From assembly GCA_025359965.1 (NCBI GenBank), contig JANYDC010000064.1, positions 1-63,685 of the forward strand: a DNA stretch of 63,685 nucleotides, given 5' to 3'. Each line of letters starts with the position of its first letter. Position 1 is the stretch's first letter. The translations under genes and the position numbers were made by a program. The stretch is from Pedosphaera sp. Its GTDB lineage: Bacteria > Verrucomicrobiota > Verrucomicrobiia > Limisphaerales > SXQI01. The notes under the pieces were generated by a model, which was not told where the DNA came from, made no database searches, and saw only the letters and a program-made list of their open reading frames with translations. Below, in pieces: positions 60,745-63,685 of this stretch.

Positions 60745-61893
60745 TTAGTACTTTGCCACGTTTGAGTCGATCTGGTCACTCCAAGCCAGAATCCCTCCCT
60801 TTACGCTTTTGATGTACTTGAACCCTCTATCCCGCAAAAGGTTAAGAGCTTTCATGGAACGCATGCCACTCTTGCAATGCAGGTAAATCTGCTGGTTGGA
60901 GTCCAACTCAACAAACCGTTCGCCCAATTCACCCAAAGGAATCAGTTTCGTTCCTTTGACGTGGGCGATTTCGTACTCGTCGGGATCCCGAACATCAATG
61001 ACGGCAATGTGTAGGGATGGATCGTCCAAGGCCTTTTTCATGTCTTGAACCGAGACCTCGTCCGGATTGGCACCAGAATTTGCCTGCTCAGGCACCACCC
61101 CACAGAATACCTCATAATCGATCAACTCTTTAATCGTCGGATGATCCCCACAAATTGAGCATTCAGGGTCGCGACGCAGTTTCAACTCGCGAAATTTCAT
61201 GTCCAAGGCGTTGAAAAGCAGCAGCCTTCCCACCAGACTGGTGCCCCTGCCCAGAGCCATCTTCAGAATCTCCGTGGTCTGGATACATCCGATGATTCCT
61301 GGCAGAACGCCCAAAACACCACCCTCAGCGCAACTTGGCACCATGCCAGGGGGAGGAGGTTCCGGGTAAAGGCATCGGTAGCATGGCCCACCCAGATGTG
61401 GCGCGAACACTGAGGCCTGACCTTCAAAACGGAAAATCGATCCATAAACATTTGGCTTTTTGAGTAGCACACAAGCGTCATTCGTCAGGTAACGCGTCGG
61501 AAAATTGTCTGTCCCATCGACCACAATATCGTACTGAGCGATGATCTCCAGCGCATTCTCGGCCGTGATTCTGGTGTTGTGGACCACCACTTCCACGTTG
61601 GGATTCAATGCAAGAATGGTCTCGCGCGCCGATTCTGATTTTAGGCGGCCCACATCCGCTGTGGTATGGAGAATTTGGCGCTGCAAATTCGAGAAATCGA
61701 CGGTGTCAAAATCCAGCAAACCCATTTTCCCGATTCCGGCAGCAGCCAGATACATCGCGATAGGCGAGCCAAGCCCGCCTGCCCCAATGCATAACACACT
61801 GGTGCTCTTGATCTTCTTCTGCCCTGCGAGCCCCACCTCGGGAAGAATGAGGTGGCGTGAATACCGCTTAATTTCGTCGTTGCTAAGGTCCAT
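60745..61893 (-). CDS. moeB: MoeB/ThiF-type adenylyltransferase fused to rhodanese (MOCS3-like)
   Basis: 382 aa from ATG 61893. Residues about 1-250 are an E1-like adenylation domain: 'RYSRHLILPEVGLAGQKKI', ATP loop 'IGAGGLGSPIAMYLAAAG', 'LQRQILH', 'DNFPTRYLTND', zinc Cys pairs 'CYRCLYPEPP' and 'CSICGDHP'. Residues about 275-382 are a rhodanese domain with active-site Cys in 'IYLHCKSGMRSM'. The fusion is used to activate the C-terminus of a sulfur-carrier protein (MoaD, ThiS or CysO type) and load it with sulfur. No carrier protein gene is nearby, so the pathway is open. Confidence 0.94.
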   Translation of the reverse strand: MDLSNDEIKRYSRHLILPEVGLAGQKKIKSTSVLCIGAGGLGSPIAMYLAAAGIGKMGLLDFDTVDFSNLQRQILHTTADVGRLKSESARETILALNPNVEVVVHNTRITAENALEIIAQYDIVVDGTDNFPTRYLTNDACVLLKKPNVYGSIFRFEGQASVFAPHLGGPCYRCLYPEPPPPGMVPSCAEGGVLGVLPGIIGCIQTTEILKMALGRGTSLVGRLLLFNALDMKFRELKLRRDPECSICGDHPTIKELIDYEVFCGVVPEQANSGANPDEVSVQDMKKALDDPSLHIAVIDVRDPDEYEIAHVKGTKLIPLGELGERFVELDSNQQIYLHCKSGMRSMKALNLLRDRGFKYIKSVKGGILAWSDQIDSNVAKY

Positions 61894-62060
61894 AAGGAAC
61901 AATTTGTCCAACAACCTACGTAATGTGAAGAAGAGGTTCAAGGGAGGAATGCCGTCTGTCGATGGAGAGATTACGGAGACAACCAAAGACTAGGATGTTT
62001 AACCACGGGAAGGGACTACCGGGGTATGGGTCTTTGATGTGTTCAAACGGGGATGAATCA

Positions 62061-63533
62061 ATGAATTTGGAGTGGGTGTTTGGCCTGAGATCGGCGGCTT
62101 GGCCGGCGATTCTTGTGGATGAGAACGGTGCAATCCTCGAGAGTTCTGAGGCAGGCAGAAATGAGCTGCCCGGATTACTCGCGGCAGTGCCTGATCTCGA
62201 AGGCATGGGCTGGGTTCAGGGCGCACCCATGGGTGCGACTGAATTTCTTAATCGACTCAGGCAAGGGGATTTCACACCAAAACGGGTGCGTTTTTCCACC
62301 CGCACCGAAAGCAGTGTCGAGTTTACCGCCCACATCAATCCTTGCTCTGCAGATGGGCTTCCCCTCTTCATCATTCAATTCTTAAGGTTGGATCAAAGTC
62401 TGGTCTCCGAGGAAACCTCGCGGCTGCAAAAGCAAAAGCTGGAGTGCGCCATGCAATTGGCCCGCACCGTTTCGCTGGATTTCAACAACGCACTGACCAG
62501 TATTCTGGGACATGCCTCCATGCTTCTGGAGAAGGCCGCACCCAACGATCCAAATCGCTATTCCTTGATTGAAATCGAACGGTCAGCCGCCAAGGCCGCT
62601 GAAATTGCCCACGACCTTGCCTCCTTCAGTCGGCAGGAGAAAGAGGAACGCGGGAGAGTCCAGGGCAACCTCAACGAGCTGGTGCGCCGTCTGGTGGACA
62701 CCATGAAATCCCCAACCCGTCCCGATATTTCGTGGAGCATGACCCTTGAGCCTCAATTGTACTCGGTGCGCAATGATGAGGCAAAGCTCCAGCAGGCACT
62801 ATCGAAAATCGTCGATAACAGCCTCCAAGCCATTTCAGGCCAAGGATCGATCACTGTCCGCACTCAAAACGTGGACATCGAGGAGGAGATGCGTGAAGGG
62901 ACTGCCAAACTCCCTCCAGGCAGCTACGTCTCATTGGAGTTCATTGACACAGGCAGCGGTATCGCTAGCGAAATATTACCCCGCATTTTCGAGCCGTTCT
63001 TCACCACTAAAAGCAATCCGCCCCACCGCGGTCTTGGTCTGGCTTGGGTCTATGGCATCGTCACCAACCACGGCGGAAGCGTCAGCGTGCAGAGCGAACC
63101 CGGCGCGGGTACCTGCGTGCGAATTTTTTTACCAGCCCAGAAAAAATTCATCCGTGAGGGCGCGCTAAGCCAGGACGAATTAACCGGACACGAAACCATC
63201 CTTCTCATTGATGATGAGGATCTGGTGCTTAACATGGGCCAAATGGTGCTCTCCACCTATGGTTACCGCGTGCTCACCGCCAATAGCGGTGAAAAAGCCT
63301 TGGAAACTTTCGGCAAAGGCTCCGATGAAATCCAACTTGTCATTACCGACATGGTCATGCCGCAAATGGGCGGACGCGAGCTGGTCGACCGATTGCGCAT
63401 GCTTTCCTCCGATGTCAGAATTCTCTGCTCCAGCGGCTATGTCCGCAGCAACGGCGAGGACGACGCGTGCTTTCTGAAAAAACCTTTCACAAGCCGGCAA
63501 CTCCTCCGCAAAGTAAAACAGATGCTCGCCTAG
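62061..63533 (+). CDS. Hybrid sensor kinase-like protein lacking the phospho-acceptor histidine
   Basis: 490 aa from ATG 62061 (GGGG ten bases upstream; an ATG at 62037 is the alternative). A PAS-like N-terminus ('PAILVDENGAILESSEAGR') is followed by a dimerisation helix pair. The usual 'HDFNNxLT' phosphorylation box reads 'VSLDFNNALTSILGH', with Leu in place of His. The ATPase domain keeps its N box ('LSKIVDNSLQAI'), G1 ('EFIDTGSGIA') and G2 ('GLGLAWVYGIV'). A C-terminal receiver domain follows with 'LIDDEDLVL', Asp in 'VITDMVMPQMGG', 'LCSSGY' and 'LKKPF', all intact. It is divergent from the MoeB-like gene. The family is clear, but normal His autophosphorylation seems impossible. Confidence 0.92.
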   Translation: MNLEWVFGLRSAAWPAILVDENGAILESSEAGRNELPGLLAAVPDLEGMGWVQGAPMGATEFLNRLRQGDFTPKRVRFSTRTESSVEFTAHINPCSADGLPLFIIQFLRLDQSLVSEETSRLQKQKLECAMQLARTVSLDFNNALTSILGHASMLLEKAAPNDPNRYSLIEIERSAAKAAEIAHDLASFSRQEKEERGRVQGNLNELVRRLVDTMKSPTRPDISWSMTLEPQLYSVRNDEAKLQQALSKIVDNSLQAISGQGSITVRTQNVDIEEEMREGTAKLPPGSYVSLEFIDTGSGIASEILPRIFEPFFTTKSNPPHRGLGLAWVYGIVTNHGGSVSVQSEPGAGTCVRIFLPAQKKFIREGALSQDELTGHETILLIDDEDLVLNMGQMVLSTYGYRVLTANSGEKALETFGKGSDEIQLVITDMVMPQMGGRELVDRLRMLSSDVRILCSSGYVRSNGEDDACFLKKPFTSRQLLRKVKQMLA

Positions 63534-63685
63534 GCACTGGTTCCACGGCCGATTGCTACCCATCGCGTTCTCTGAGGCACTCGCAGTAAAAATCTCGCCC
63601 CTCCCCTCCCTGCTTGAAAGTCGCAGGGTTGTCCCCCAAACACGGCATCGGCATGCGGAAATTTTACAAAGAGATAATTGTCGGT

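Overview
The window looks like a chromosomal segment of a Verrucomicrobiota-type bacterium. The reasons are a full mreB-mreC-mreD-mrdA-mrdB cell-shape cluster followed by an RNase E/G gene, a multi-domain secreted subtilase, a PqaA-family secreted protein, the remains of an exported-protein gene, and an integrase whose active-site pattern I associate with this phylum. The placement is by gene content and memory of related genomes, not by a marker-gene search.

Region by region. Bases 1-9548 look like one end of an integrative element inserted at the 3' end of a tRNA-Gln(UUG) gene: tyrosine integrase, an unknown 309-aa protein, an excisionase-like helix-turn-helix protein, a large primase/helicase-like protein (BT4734-like N-terminus, PriCT-like segment, DUF3987), a stand-alone TubC-like docking domain, a DEDD-type exonuclease homologue with lost catalytic residues, and a type I modification system (hsdM, shortened hsdS). 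The far end of the element and any hsdR lie outside the window. Bases 9700-14213 carry a lone ParA-like ATPase and a 1216-aa subtilase. Bases 14453-22054 hold the cell-elongation operon and RNase E/G. Bases 22340-34919 are mixed housekeeping and surface genes (rpoZ, smpB, PqaA-like, YraN, rnhB, two membrane acyltransferase-type proteins, aroC, a GT2 glycosyltransferase, mgtE, an orphan Rieske protein, an orphan 4HB sensor). Bases 35054-45396 are sugar and envelope metabolism: two oxidoreductases, a frameshifted exported-protein pseudogene, a possible structured RNA, a DCC/wax-synthase fusion, and a GntR-controlled operon with an oxidoreductase, a TIM-barrel isomerase and a DeoC-type aldolase. 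Bases 45505-49901 hold a solitary AbrB-type small protein, a HAD phosphatase with gnd, and prfC. Bases 50207-53206 carry a signalling set: a response regulator/SpoIIE phosphatase/ATPase fusion, a STAS protein and a CheV-like protein. Bases 53422-58401 are nitrogen and iron uptake: a sigma-54-type promoter, glnB, amtB, then feoA-feoA-feoB. Bases 58420-63533 end with an ACT protein, a Ser/Thr kinase, a candidate small RNA or leader, a small unknown protein, a 79-nt near-perfect hairpin, a MoeB/rhodanese fusion and a hybrid sensor kinase lacking its phospho-acceptor histidine.

Many adjacent genes overlap by 4 bases (ATGA or GTGA), pointing to translational coupling: hsdM/hsdS, the primase/TubC/exonuclease trio, mreC/mreD, mrdA/mrdB, rnhB/yraN-like, the DCC/wax-synthase pair, the SpoIIE/STAS pair and the two feoA genes. 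The least explained parts are the coupled trio in the integrated element, the structured RNA candidates near 38.0 kb and 60.1-60.7 kb, the signalling proteins with altered catalytic or phospho-acceptor residues, and the GntR sugar operon.
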